A stretch of 24,269 bases of DNA from an uncultured Clostridia bacterium. GTDB taxonomy: Bacteria > Bacillota > Clostridia > Lachnospirales > Anaerotignaceae. The notes under the pieces are model-generated. The model was not told the origin of the DNA, made no database searches, and saw only the letters and a program-made list of their open reading frames with translations. The stretch spans positions 1 through 24,269 of the forward strand of contig CALCGT010000049.1 of assembly GCA_937901125.1 (NCBI GenBank), written 5' to 3'. Positions within the stretch are counted from its first letter, which is position 1, and each line of letters begins with the position of its first letter. Below, one piece after another: positions 1 through 6,684 of the stretch. A program made the translations under genes and the position numbers.

Positions 1-278
1 AACGTGCATGGGTTTACCTGGTAGGCGTAAAGGCTATCAAACCTTATCGTATTGCTTGGACAATCGTTGTACTGATTGGTTGTGCAGCTGCTCTGGATGT
101 AGTTTGGAATGTAGCTGATACACTGAACGCATGTATGGCATTCCCTAACATGGTTGCTCTGCTTGGTCTGTCTGGCGTTATCGCATCCGAAACAAACAAA
201 TATGTTTGGGATAAAGACGCTGAAAAGGGCGGTCTGATGAAATGGATGGACGATGAAGCTCCTCAGCTGGACAAATAA
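1..278 (+). CDS. AGCS-family alanine/glycine:cation symporter, C-terminal fragment
   Basis: The last 91 codons of a membrane protein are visible, read from position 3 and ending with TAA at 276-278; the start lies outside the window. The fragment has two hydrophobic segments, around IVVLIGCAAALDVVW and MAFPNMVALLGLSGVI. The segment with ADTLNACMAFPNMVALLGL resembles the conserved last transmembrane region of sodium (or proton):alanine/glycine symporters (AGCS family), which usually have a W-x-x-AD-x-x-N/M-x-x-MA-x-PN pattern there. A short charged tail rich in D, E and K follows, as expected for a cytosolic C-terminus. The inferred role is Na+-driven uptake of alanine or glycine across the cytoplasmic membrane. 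A strong terminator follows, so this is the end of its transcription unit. The family call is fairly sure; the substrate is not. Confidence 0.8.
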   Translation, partial: RAWVYLVGVKAIKPYRIAWTIVVLIGCAAALDVVWNVADTLNACMAFPNMVALLGLSGVIASETNKYVWDKDAEKGGLMKWMDDEAPQLDK

Positions 279-324
279 TCCGCATAGCTTTGTGAAAAAT
301 CCAATAATCTTATAAGATGAATTT

Positions 325-356
325 AAGCGGCATGCTCTTTGAGCATGCCGCTTTTT
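325..356 (+). terminator. Intrinsic terminator after the symporter gene
   Basis: A perfect 13-bp stem (325-337 with 341-353) closed by a 3-nt loop is followed by a run of T. It lies 46 bases after the symporter stop codon and separates it from the next promoter. Confidence 0.9.
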
Positions 357-432
357 CTGTGGGGTGAAATATGAAACCTTGGATTTCTAAGGTGGCATTT
401 TGCCATTCCAAAACCCAAAAAGACGAAGTTTT

Positions 433-461
433 TTGAGGTTCCCCTTGGTTTATGTTATAAT
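433..461 (+). promoter_or_regulatory. Sigma-A-type promoter of the alaX gene
   Basis: TTGAGG at 433-438 and a perfect TATAAT at 456-461 are separated by 17 bases. The -10 is also preceded by TG one base upstream (extended -10). The predicted transcription start is about 25 bases before the ATG at 494. Confidence 0.75.
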
Positions 462-493
462 AAAGCATAATTCTAAAAATGGAGGAGAACGGT

Positions 494-1660
494 ATGACCG
501 AAAAATTATACTATCAGGATGCGTATGCAACAAAGTTTACAGCAAAGGTACTGGAATGTACAGAGGATAAACAGGGCTACAAAGTAGTTCTGGACAGAAC
601 CCTATTTTACCCCGAAGGCGGCGGACAGCCTGCGGATATGGGTACACTGGGCGGTGTAAATGTGTTGGATGTCCATGAAAGAAACGATATCATCACCCAT
701 ACGACAGATAAACCTCTGGAAGTGGGGGCAGAAGTGGAGGGCGAAATCGACTGGGAACGCCGCTTCGACCTGATGCAGAACCACTCCGGTGAACATATCC
801 TCAGCGGTGTCATCTGCGGGAAATATGGCTGCGATAACGTTGGTTTCCACATGGGGAAGGAGATCATCACCATCGACCTAAATACAAAGATCCCCGAGAC
901 AGACTTGCCTTGGCTGGAAGAAAAAGCCAACGAAGCCATTTGGACAAATGCACCTGTGGGCATCCGCTATCCTTCCAGGGAAGAACTGGATGCGCTAGAA
1001 TATCGCAGCAAAAAGGAATTGGAAGGGCAGGTGCGTATCGTCAATGTTGGTGAATATGACTGCTGTGCCTGCTGTGGTACTCACGTAAAACTGGCAGGGG
1101 AGATCGGGCAGATCAAGATCATCGGTGCCCAAAATTATAAGGGCGGCACAAGGCTGGAGCTCCTTTGCGGCAAGCGTGCCCTGCAGGATTATCAGAAGAA
1201 AAACGATGTGGCAAACGAAGCAGGCAAACTGCTTTCTGTGCCCGGCGTGAAGGCGGACAGTGCGGTGAAGAATCTGCTGGCGGAAAGAGATGCACTGATC
1301 CAGACATTGAATCAGCTGAAATGGAAGTATTTTACCCAGAAAGCGGAACAGGTGGCAGCAGGCACAGAAAATATCCTCTTTTTCGGCGATGGCTTGAACA
1401 GCAAGGATATGACTCACTTTGCGGATCTACTACTGAAAAAAGGCGCGAAACGCACAGCAGTATTTTCGAAAAACGGGGAAGGCTTTGCTTTTGTGCTGCT
1501 GAGTACAGAAAAGGATGCCCGTACCTTTGCCGATGAAATGAAAGAACCCTTTGGCTGCAAGGGCGGCGGCAAGCCTGATGCGGTACAGGGCAGAGTCAGC
1601 GCGGATAAAAAAGGACTGAAGGCATTCTTCGAAGGCAAAGGATTCTTGATCGAAGAATAA
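494..1660 (+). CDS. alaX: Alanyl-tRNA editing protein, AlaX long form with DHHA1-like C-terminus
   Basis: A 388-residue free-standing relative of the AlaRS editing domain; the family hydrolyses Ser-tRNA(Ala) or Gly-tRNA(Ala) in the cytosol. The N-terminal part contains FYPEGGGQPAD, typical of AlaX and AlaRS. The zinc site is complete: HSGEH (H97, H101) and a CxxxH with C193 and H197 in CCACCGTH. The C-terminal part (about 250-388) ends with the glycine-rich GCKGGGKPDAVQG, matching the end of a DHHA1 domain, so this is the long AlaX form. The start is placed at ATG 494 because GGAGGAG at 481-487 sits just upstream; an in-frame ATG at 479 overlaps that site and is unlikely. It has its own promoter and no clear terminator before the next gene, so some readthrough is possible. 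Confidence 0.9.
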   Translation: MTEKLYYQDAYATKFTAKVLECTEDKQGYKVVLDRTLFYPEGGGQPADMGTLGGVNVLDVHERNDIITHTTDKPLEVGAEVEGEIDWERRFDLMQNHSGEHILSGVICGKYGCDNVGFHMGKEIITIDLNTKIPETDLPWLEEKANEAIWTNAPVGIRYPSREELDALEYRSKKELEGQVRIVNVGEYDCCACCGTHVKLAGEIGQIKIIGAQNYKGGTRLELLCGKRALQDYQKKNDVANEAGKLLSVPGVKADSAVKNLLAERDALIQTLNQLKWKYFTQKAEQVAAGTENILFFGDGLNSKDMTHFADLLLKKGAKRTAVFSKNGEGFAFVLLSTEKDARTFADEMKEPFGCKGGGKPDAVQGRVSADKKGLKAFFEGKGFLIEE

Positions 1661-1703
1661 AAACAGGGAAAAATAAAAAAATCGTAAGAAAGTATTTAGA
1701 AAA

Positions 1704-1732
1704 AAGACAAACATCTTTCTTTAAAATATGAT
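1704..1732 (+). promoter_or_regulatory. Promoter of the aminopeptidase P operon
   Basis: AAGACA at 1704-1709 (four of six -35 matches) and TATGAT at 1727-1732 are separated by 17 bases. Transcription would start near 1739-1740, which makes the GTG at 1739 an unlikely start codon and supports the ATG at 1760. Confidence 0.55.
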
Positions 1733-1759
1733 ATCTTTGTGGCGAAAGGCAGTGAAGAG

Positions 1760-3019
1760 ATGAAAGAAGCATTCAAAAAAAACAGAGAAAAGCTGCTGAA
1801 CCGGATCGAAATGTTTTCGGCGGCGGTGTTATTTGCGGGAAAGGCGCCTTTCAAAAGAGGGGATGAAAAGTACCCTTTTTCTCCTGACCGTAATTTTTAC
1901 TACGCAACGGGCATCGACAGGGAGGATTGTATCCTGTTTCTGGCAAAAACCAGAATCGGTGTGGAGGAGACCCTTTATATCCCCAGAGATAATGGTGTGA
2001 TGGCAAAATGGGTCGGCGCAAACATGACGGCGGAAGAAGCAAGAGAAGCCAGCGGCATTGAAAACATCGGCTGGATCGACGAATTCGAAGGCGATTTTGC
2101 GTCCTATATTTTCAAAAACGGTATCAAAAAGCTGTGGCTGGATATGGAAAACCGGGAATGGGACGATGCATTGTCCCCTGCATTGGAATTTGCAGCAAAG
2201 GTACGCCGCAATGCGCCCCAGATGGTCTTTGGTGACTTGTATCAAGCCTTTAGCGAAATGCGCCTTATCAAAGAAGACTGGGAACTGGAACGTATGCGGA
2301 AAGCCATGGATATCACCCGTCAGGGCATCGAAGCCATGATGAAAGCAGCCAAAGCAGGCATGAAGGAATACGAAGTGGAAGCGGCTTACGACTATGTGCT
2401 GATGAAAAACGGCGTGAGGGAAAAGGCCTTTCAGACCATTGCCGCCGGTGGCAAGCGGGGCACGATTTTGCATTATGTGGCAAATAACCAGCCTGTGGCA
2501 GATGGGGAGTTGATCCTGATTGATGTAGGGGCTCAGTGGGAATGGTACAACGGGGATATTTCCCGTACTTTCCCCATCAATGGGAAATTTACAGAGCGTC
2601 AGAAGCTGGTCTACAACATCGTTTTGGAAGGACAGCAGAAGGTCATCGAGGCCATCAGACCCGGTGTGCCTTTTGCTGATCTGAACGAATTGCTGAAAGA
2701 TCATTATTTCGAAGCATTACAGAAAATCGATTTGGTCGACACAAAAGAGGATGTGGCGAAATATTATTACCACAGCGTGAGCCACTACCTTGGGGCAGAG
2801 ACCCACGACGTAGGCAGATATGGAGACCGTATTTTGGAGTCTGGTATGGTTCTAACGGTGGAACCGGGTCTGTATATTGAAGAATGGGAAATCGGTATCC
2901 GCATCGAAGATGATGTACTGGTGACAGAAGAAGGCAATGAAGTGATGACTGCTGCCATGATAAAAACGGTAGAAGAGATCGAAGCCTTTATGGCAGGTGA
3001 GCCCCATGACAGAGTTTAA
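1760..3019 (+). CDS. pepP: Xaa-Pro aminopeptidase (M24B, aminopeptidase P)
   Basis: A 419-residue cytosolic metalloprotease expected to remove N-terminal residues that precede proline. Residues 1-150 form an AMP_N-type N-terminal domain (FPFSPDRNFYYATGI-like: PFSPDRNFYYATGI is visible). Residues about 170-405 form the pita-bread M24 fold. All five metal ligands can be assigned: D255 (LIDVGA), D266 (NGDISRTFP), H342 (SHYLGAETHDVG), E368 (TVEPGLY) and E383 (GIRIEDD). Length is normal for the family. ATG 1760 is preferred over an in-frame GTG at 1739, which would coincide with the predicted transcription start and has no ribosome binding site; AAAGG lies upstream of the ATG. It is the first gene of a five-gene run and overlaps the next gene by 14 bases. 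Confidence 0.92.
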   Translation: MKEAFKKNREKLLNRIEMFSAAVLFAGKAPFKRGDEKYPFSPDRNFYYATGIDREDCILFLAKTRIGVEETLYIPRDNGVMAKWVGANMTAEEAREASGIENIGWIDEFEGDFASYIFKNGIKKLWLDMENREWDDALSPALEFAAKVRRNAPQMVFGDLYQAFSEMRLIKEDWELERMRKAMDITRQGIEAMMKAAKAGMKEYEVEAAYDYVLMKNGVREKAFQTIAAGGKRGTILHYVANNQPVADGELILIDVGAQWEWYNGDISRTFPINGKFTERQKLVYNIVLEGQQKVIEAIRPGVPFADLNELLKDHYFEALQKIDLVDTKEDVAKYYYHSVSHYLGAETHDVGRYGDRILESGMVLTVEPGLYIEEWEIGIRIEDDVLVTEEGNEVMTAAMIKTVEEIEAFMAGEPHDRV

Positions 3020-3710
3020 GGAAACAGACCTCTATGCACCCATTCGTGCCTTTTTGGAAGAGGAAGGCTATCAGGTGCAGGCAGAAGTGAAGCGCTGCGA
3101 TATTGCTGCGGTGAAACAGGGACAACTGGTGGTGGTAGAACTGAAAAAAGCCTTTAACCTGAAACTGGTTTATCAGGCATTGGAGCGGCAAAGCCTGACG
3201 GAGCAGGTATACGTTGCCATTCCCCGTCCGAAAAAGGGACAGCGGGAAAAGCCATGGAGGGATATGCTGCGGCTGTTGAAACGGCTGGAGCTGGGTTTGC
3301 TGACGGTGGCGTTGGATAGCCCTCTGCAGACGGTGGATGTGGTGCTGGAGCCTTCCGACAGTTTGGCCTGGAAAAATCGCAAGAAGCGGGAACAGGTGCA
3401 GACGGAGATGGAGAACCGCCAGATGGATGTGAACGTGGGCGGTATGACCAGAAGAAAGATCATCACAGCCTTTCGGGAAAAAAGCATCCGTTTGGCCTGT
3501 ATTCTGGAACGGGAAGGGCAGATTTCCACGGCGGTTCTTCGGGAAAGAGGCATGGAGGACTATGTTGGTATCCTCAGCAGAAATTTTGATAAATGGTTCC
3601 GACGGGTGGAAAAAGGCGTGTATGCCCTTTCGGAAAAAGGAAGAGAAGCTCTGGAAAATGAAGATTATGCAAAAACTGTGGCCTTTTATCGCAAGGAAAC
3701 GTTTGAGTAA
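3006..3710 (+). CDS. DUF2161-type putative PD-(D/E)XK phosphodiesterase
   Basis: A 234-residue protein. The N-terminal 80 residues resemble the DUF2161 family, predicted to have a PD-(D/E)XK nuclease-like fold. A candidate active site is visible: D32 in RCDIAAV and E45-L-K47 in LVVVELKK, two beta strands as expected. The C-terminal part (about 130-234) is basic and contains a likely winged-helix-like stretch (REGQISTAVLRERG through GVYALSEKGREALE), which could bind nucleic acid. The start is ATG 3006 with GGTGAG at 2994-2999; an in-frame GTG at 2997 lies inside that site. It overlaps the aminopeptidase gene by 14 bases, so translation is probably coupled. The substrate and biological role are unknown to me. 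Confidence 0.75.
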   Translation: MTEFKETDLYAPIRAFLEEEGYQVQAEVKRCDIAAVKQGQLVVVELKKAFNLKLVYQALERQSLTEQVYVAIPRPKKGQREKPWRDMLRLLKRLELGLLTVALDSPLQTVDVVLEPSDSLAWKNRKKREQVQTEMENRQMDVNVGGMTRRKIITAFREKSIRLACILEREGQISTAVLRERGMEDYVGILSRNFDKWFRRVEKGVYALSEKGREALENEDYAKTVAFYRKETFE

Positions 3711-3722
3711 GGAGGAATGGTT

Positions 3723-4100
3723 ATGTCCATACTTCAGGTTTTAGGAAATGTATTGTGGGTGATTTTTGGCGGCCTGATCTCTGCCATCGGCTGGCTTTTG
3801 GCAGGGTGTCTTTGTTGTATCACTATCATTGGCATCCCTATTGGGACCCAGTGTTTTAAATTTGCAAGGATGGCCCTTTGTCCCTTTGGCAAAAAGATCT
3901 ATTACGGCAATATGGGTTCCGGTTCTATTCTTTTGAATGTGATCTGGGTGCTGCTTTGCGGCGTGGAGCTGGCGTTGGCTTCTGTTGCCATGGGCATCAC
4001 CTGCTGTCTGATCATTGTGGGGATTCCCTTCGGTCTGCAGCATTTCAAATTTGCCATGCTGGCATTGACCCCCTTTGGTGCAGAGATTCGTGAGATGTAA
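3723..4100 (+). CDS. yccF: YccF-family inner membrane protein
   Basis: A 125-residue integral membrane protein with an internal duplication. The motif GIPIGTQCFKFARMALCPFG (first half) recurs as GIPFGLQHFKFAMLALTPFG (second half), each preceded by a hydrophobic segment. This paired GIP-x-G-x-Q-x-FKFA-x-x-AL-x-PFG pattern is diagnostic of the YccF family (DUF307). The function of YccF is not established. ATG 3723 is preferred: GGAGG at 3711-3715 is seven bases upstream, whereas an in-frame ATG at 3717 is only one base from it. It starts 12 bases after the DUF2161 gene and 6 bases separate its stop from the next gene, so it is embedded in the operon. Confidence 0.9.
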   Translation: MSILQVLGNVLWVIFGGLISAIGWLLAGCLCCITIIGIPIGTQCFKFARMALCPFGKKIYYGNMGSGSILLNVIWVLLCGVELALASVAMGITCCLIIVGIPFGLQHFKFAMLALTPFGAEIREM

Positions 4101-4106
4101 AGAGAT

Positions 4107-4784
4107 ATGAAAAGAATGGGAATTTGGGTGAAACGGGTGATGATATGTCTGTTTTGCCTTGGTATTGTTGGAATCTTGACGGTTTTTGGTTTGAGCTCCT
4201 ATATGAAAAACCATACGGCGGCGCAAATCCTTTCGGAAGAAGAAGCGGCGAAGCTGGATGCAGACTGTATCCTGATTTTGGGCTGCGGTGTGCGGGAGGA
4301 CGGCACGCCGAGCCTAATGCTGCGGGACAGACTGGAAACAGGCATCGCGTTGTATGAAGCGGGGGCTGCGAAGAAGCTTTTGATGAGCGGCGATCATGGT
4401 CGAAAGGAATATGATGAAGTGAATACCATGAAGAATTTCGCCATGGAACGGGGCATCCCCTCTGAAGATATCTTCATGGATCATGCAGGTTTTTCCACTT
4501 ATGACAGTATGTATCGGGCAAGAGATGTGTTCTGTGCGAAAAAGGTGATTATCGTGACCCAGGCATATCATCTGCCCAGGGCATTGTATGTGGCGGAAAA
4601 ACTAGGCTTGGAGGCTTGTGGTGTGGCTGCTTTGGACGTGAATTATCACGGGCAGATGTATCGGGAGTTACGGGAAATGCTGGCGAGAGCCAAGGATTTC
4701 TGTAGCGCATGGCTGCAGCCGGAGCCGAAGTTTTTAGGGGATGCTATCCCTGTCAGTGGAAATGGAGATTTGACCAACGATTAA
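4107..4784 (+). CDS. SanA/YdcF-like DUF218 membrane protein
   Basis: A 225-residue protein with a short basic N-terminus and one transmembrane helix (about residues 10-31), followed by an extracytoplasmic DUF218 domain. Family motifs in order are ADCILILGCGV, a ML-x-DRLE-x-G-x-x-LY stretch, LLMSGDHG, DEVNTM, a STYDSMYRAR segment and VTQAYHLPRALY. Enterobacterial SanA of this family is linked to envelope barrier function and vancomycin exclusion at high temperature, but no reaction is firmly assigned here. The ribosome binding site (AAAGAG directly before the ATG) is weak, so translation is probably coupled to yccF, whose stop codon is 6 bases upstream. The family call is firm; SanA versus YdcF is a resemblance only. 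Confidence 0.85.
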   Translation: MKRMGIWVKRVMICLFCLGIVGILTVFGLSSYMKNHTAAQILSEEEAAKLDADCILILGCGVREDGTPSLMLRDRLETGIALYEAGAAKKLLMSGDHGRKEYDEVNTMKNFAMERGIPSEDIFMDHAGFSTYDSMYRARDVFCAKKVIIVTQAYHLPRALYVAEKLGLEACGVAALDVNYHGQMYRELREMLARAKDFCSAWLQPEPKFLGDAIPVSGNGDLTND

Positions 4785-4796
4785 GGAGGAATGAAA

Positions 4797-5117
4797 ATGA
4801 TCGTAACGACAACAAACGGCATTGAAAGTAAGAAAATCGTAGAGTACAAAGGCATTGTATTTGGCGAAGTGATCTCCGGTGTAAATATGGTAAAGGACAT
4901 GATGGCAGGGCTGACGAATATTTTCGGCGGCCGTTCCAATACATACGAAACGGAGTTAATCAGTGCCAGACAGAGTGCCATCCGTGAAATGGAAGAAAGA
5001 GCGGCACAGCTGGGCGCAAACGCAGTTGTGGGCGTAGATATCGATTATGAAGTATTGGGGGCAGATAACGGCATGCTGATGGTAACCGCTTCCGGTACAG
5101 CAGTCAGATATGAATAA
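4797..5117 (+). CDS. ybjQ: YbjQ-family (DUF74) heavy-metal-binding-domain protein
   Basis: A 106-residue cytosolic protein that matches the YbjQ/DUF74 family along its full length. Typical elements are the N-terminal MIVTTTNGIE, YKGIVFGEVISGVNMVKDM, FGGRSNTYE, an AIREMEERAAQLGANAVVG helix and VDIDYEVLG, ending with a VTASGTAVRY strand. The family forms pentameric rings in known structures; the name 'heavy-metal-binding' is weakly supported and the function is unclear. ATG 4797 is chosen because GGAGG at 4785-4789 is seven bases upstream; the in-frame ATG at 4791 is too close to it. It is the last gene of the pepP operon, followed directly by a bidirectional terminator. Confidence 0.9.
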   Translation: MIVTTTNGIESKKIVEYKGIVFGEVISGVNMVKDMMAGLTNIFGGRSNTYETELISARQSAIREMEERAAQLGANAVVGVDIDYEVLGADNGMLMVTASGTAVRYE

Positions 5118-5140
5118 ATGCGGAAGAGGCATCCGCTCAT

Positions 5141-5180
5141 AAAAAAACCTCAGCTCCTATTGGAGTTGAGGTTCTTTTTT
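5141..5180. terminator. Bidirectional terminator between convergent ybjQ and M23 genes
   Basis: A 10-bp stem (5148-5157 with 5162-5171, one G-U pair, extendable by A-T pairs) has a 4-base loop. It is flanked by an A-run on the left and a T-run on the right, so it can end transcription from both strands. Confidence 0.9.
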
Positions 5181-6184
5181 TATTCTTCGCCAAGATAATC
5201 TCTGGGGTTCTGGTAAACACCGTTCAGCTGAATTTCATAGTGGCAATGGATACCGCTAGACATGCCTGTGGTACCTGTGGTGCCGATGATATCGCCCCGT
5301 TTGACTTTGTCACCGACGTTTACGTTTAATTCCGTGCAGTGGGCATACAAAGTTGTGAAGCCGTTATAGTGATCAATCACAACATAGAAGCCAAATTCGG
5401 GATGGAATGTAGCGGTTGTGACTGTGCCTGCTGCAGTGGCATAGATGGGGATGATCTGACTTTTGGTGGAGATATCCATACCATAATGCTTTCTGCCGTC
5501 GCTGATGGAAGGGTCAGCAGCAGGGTTGAATTCTGTGGAAACGATTCTGCTTTCCACAGGCCAGCCTGTGGGGATATTGTTCTGGCAAGCCAGAGCATAT
5601 GTGACATCTGCTGCTACAGAAGTGAAGGAAATGCCTGTTTCATCCATCATAGCGTTCATTTTATCCAACTGTGCGGAAAGGGTAGATGCCTTGTTATAGG
5701 ATGTGCTGATAATGTTTGTAAAAGTCGGAGCCACATCAGAGGTTTCCAGAGCAGTGGTCACTGCTGTAAGGGCAGCGGAAGAAGAATCGGAAGGACTCAT
5801 GCTGTTGATCTGATCGTAAAGATCATCCTTCACAGTCTGAATCTCGTTCATCTTCTGTTCCAGTTCTGTGGTTTTGTTCTGGATGGCATTGATATTTTCT
5901 GTATATTCGTTATTTTCATTCTGCAGCAGTTCCGCTCTTTGCTCCAGCTTACGATTTTCCCGTTCTGTTTCCAAGAGCTGTTCTTCGGAAGCCTGTAGGT
6001 CTGTTTTCGTTTTCTGATAAGCACCAACGGAGAAAACAGAGCCGCCGATCAGGATCGCTGCTGCTGCACAAATGGCTGCAGCATGACGAATGCGGAAATG
6101 CAGTGTTTTCTGCTGACCTTTATGAGAAATATGAAGCGTCAGGAAGTGCTTCTGGTGTTTTTCATGATTTTGATTTTCACTCAT
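5180..6184 (-). CDS. Membrane-anchored M23 (LytM-type) metallopeptidase with coiled coil
   Basis: A 334-residue protein that starts with a His/Lys-rich cytosolic segment (1-33), then has a transmembrane helix (about 34-56), a long coiled coil (about 60-126), a Ser/Thr-rich linker and a C-terminal M23 domain (about 205-330). The zinc ligands of a catalytic LytM domain are intact: H233 and D237 in HYGMD, and H315 in the HCH motif (H313, H315); H281 is the additional catalytic histidine. It should therefore cleave peptidoglycan cross-bridges outside the membrane. AAAGGTGAG about 11 bases upstream serves as the ribosome binding site. It has its own promoter at 6225-6253 and stands alone. The coiled-coil layout resembles divisome- or sporulation-linked M23 proteins, but a specific role cannot be assigned. 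Confidence 0.9.
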   Translation of the reverse strand: MSENQNHEKHQKHFLTLHISHKGQQKTLHFRIRHAAAICAAAAILIGGSVFSVGAYQKTKTDLQASEEQLLETERENRKLEQRAELLQNENNEYTENINAIQNKTTELEQKMNEIQTVKDDLYDQINSMSPSDSSSAALTAVTTALETSDVAPTFTNIISTSYNKASTLSAQLDKMNAMMDETGISFTSVAADVTYALACQNNIPTGWPVESRIVSTEFNPAADPSISDGRKHYGMDISTKSQIIPIYATAAGTVTTATFHPEFGFYVVIDHYNGFTTLYAHCTELNVNVGDKVKRGDIIGTTGTTGMSSGIHCHYEIQLNGVYQNPRDYLGEE

Positions 6185-6224
6185 ACGCAGGGTCTCTCAC
6201 CTTTCTTTTTTCTGTCCAAAAAGT

Positions 6225-6253
6225 ATTATAATGGAAGAATACGGGTTTGTAAA
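6225..6253 (-). promoter_or_regulatory. Promoter of the M23 peptidase gene
   Basis: Read on the minus strand, TTTACA (6248-6253) and a perfect TATAAT (6225-6230) are 17 bases apart. The predicted 5' UTR is about 33 bases. Confidence 0.8.
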
Positions 6254-6282
6254 CTAAAATTTCATGAAAAATTCAAATATTG

Positions 6283-6305
6283 TAACAATTCGTTAATAAT
6301 TGTGA
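6283..6305. promoter_or_regulatory. Inverted repeat between divergent promoters, candidate operator
   Basis: ACAATT (6285-6290) and AATTGT (6298-6303) are inverted around 7 bases. The repeat can be extended to TAACAATT / AATTGTGA with one mismatch. It lies 30 bases from the minus-strand -35 and immediately before the plus-strand -35, where a regulator could act. No regulator gene is nearby, so this is only a candidate site. Confidence 0.35.
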
Positions 6306-6308
6306 GAG

Positions 6309-6337
6309 TGGACTTTGTGGATATCATTTGTTATACT
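6309..6337 (+). promoter_or_regulatory. Promoter of the basic-protein / tsaE run
   Basis: TGGACT (6309-6314) and TATACT (6332-6337) are 17 bases apart. The -10 carries an upstream TG (TGTTATACT), an extended -10. Confidence 0.7.
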
Positions 6338-6377
6338 ATATAGATGTATAAAACTCTTATAAGGAAGGGGGCTTTTC

Positions 6378-6650
6378 ATGGATCCAAAGGTGAAAACAGG
6401 CATCAGCGCAGCCCAGATGGGGCTGAAAGCAGTCAGGACTGGCAAACAAGCACTGGATCTGAAGAAAAAACTGCCTGGTGAGAAGAAAAAGGTAACCAGG
6501 AAAGCCTTGCAAAGGGCGGCCCAAAAAGCAGCCAGACAGGTTTTGAAAAATGAAAAGAAACAAACCCGTAAAAAACGGAACCGAAAGGCTGTGAAGAACA
6601 CCAAAAGCATAGGGCGTGTTGCTTTGGCAATCTGGAATAGATATTTTTAA
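6378..6650 (+). CDS. Small, highly basic protein of unknown function
   Basis: A 90-residue protein that I do not recognise. It contains 20 Lys and 9 Arg against 4 acidic residues, so about a third of it is basic. The basic residues are spread from residue 4 onward and are densest between residues 28 and 76. The middle (KALQRAAQKAARQVL) looks like an amphipathic or Ala-rich helix. There is no signal peptide or transmembrane helix, and it ends in a hydrophobic/aromatic VALAIWNRYF. A nucleic-acid or ribosome association would fit the composition, but that is inference. A good ribosome binding site (AAGGAAGGGG, 6361-6370) lies upstream, and a promoter lies at 6309-6337, so it is very likely expressed. 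It is followed after 34 bases by the acidic-tailed membrane protein gene. Confidence 0.75.
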   Translation: MDPKVKTGISAAQMGLKAVRTGKQALDLKKKLPGEKKKVTRKALQRAAQKAARQVLKNEKKQTRKKRNRKAVKNTKSIGRVALAIWNRYF

Positions 6651-6684
6651 TCATAAATCACAATGAATGAGGAGGACGCCACAA

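Noticed and set aside
1739..1759. GTG start of aminopeptidase P at 1739
   Set aside because: It coincides with the predicted transcription start and lacks a ribosome binding site.
1829..2704. A 291-codon open frame on the minus strand inside the aminopeptidase gene
   Set aside because: It is antisense to a complete M24 gene and has no family features.
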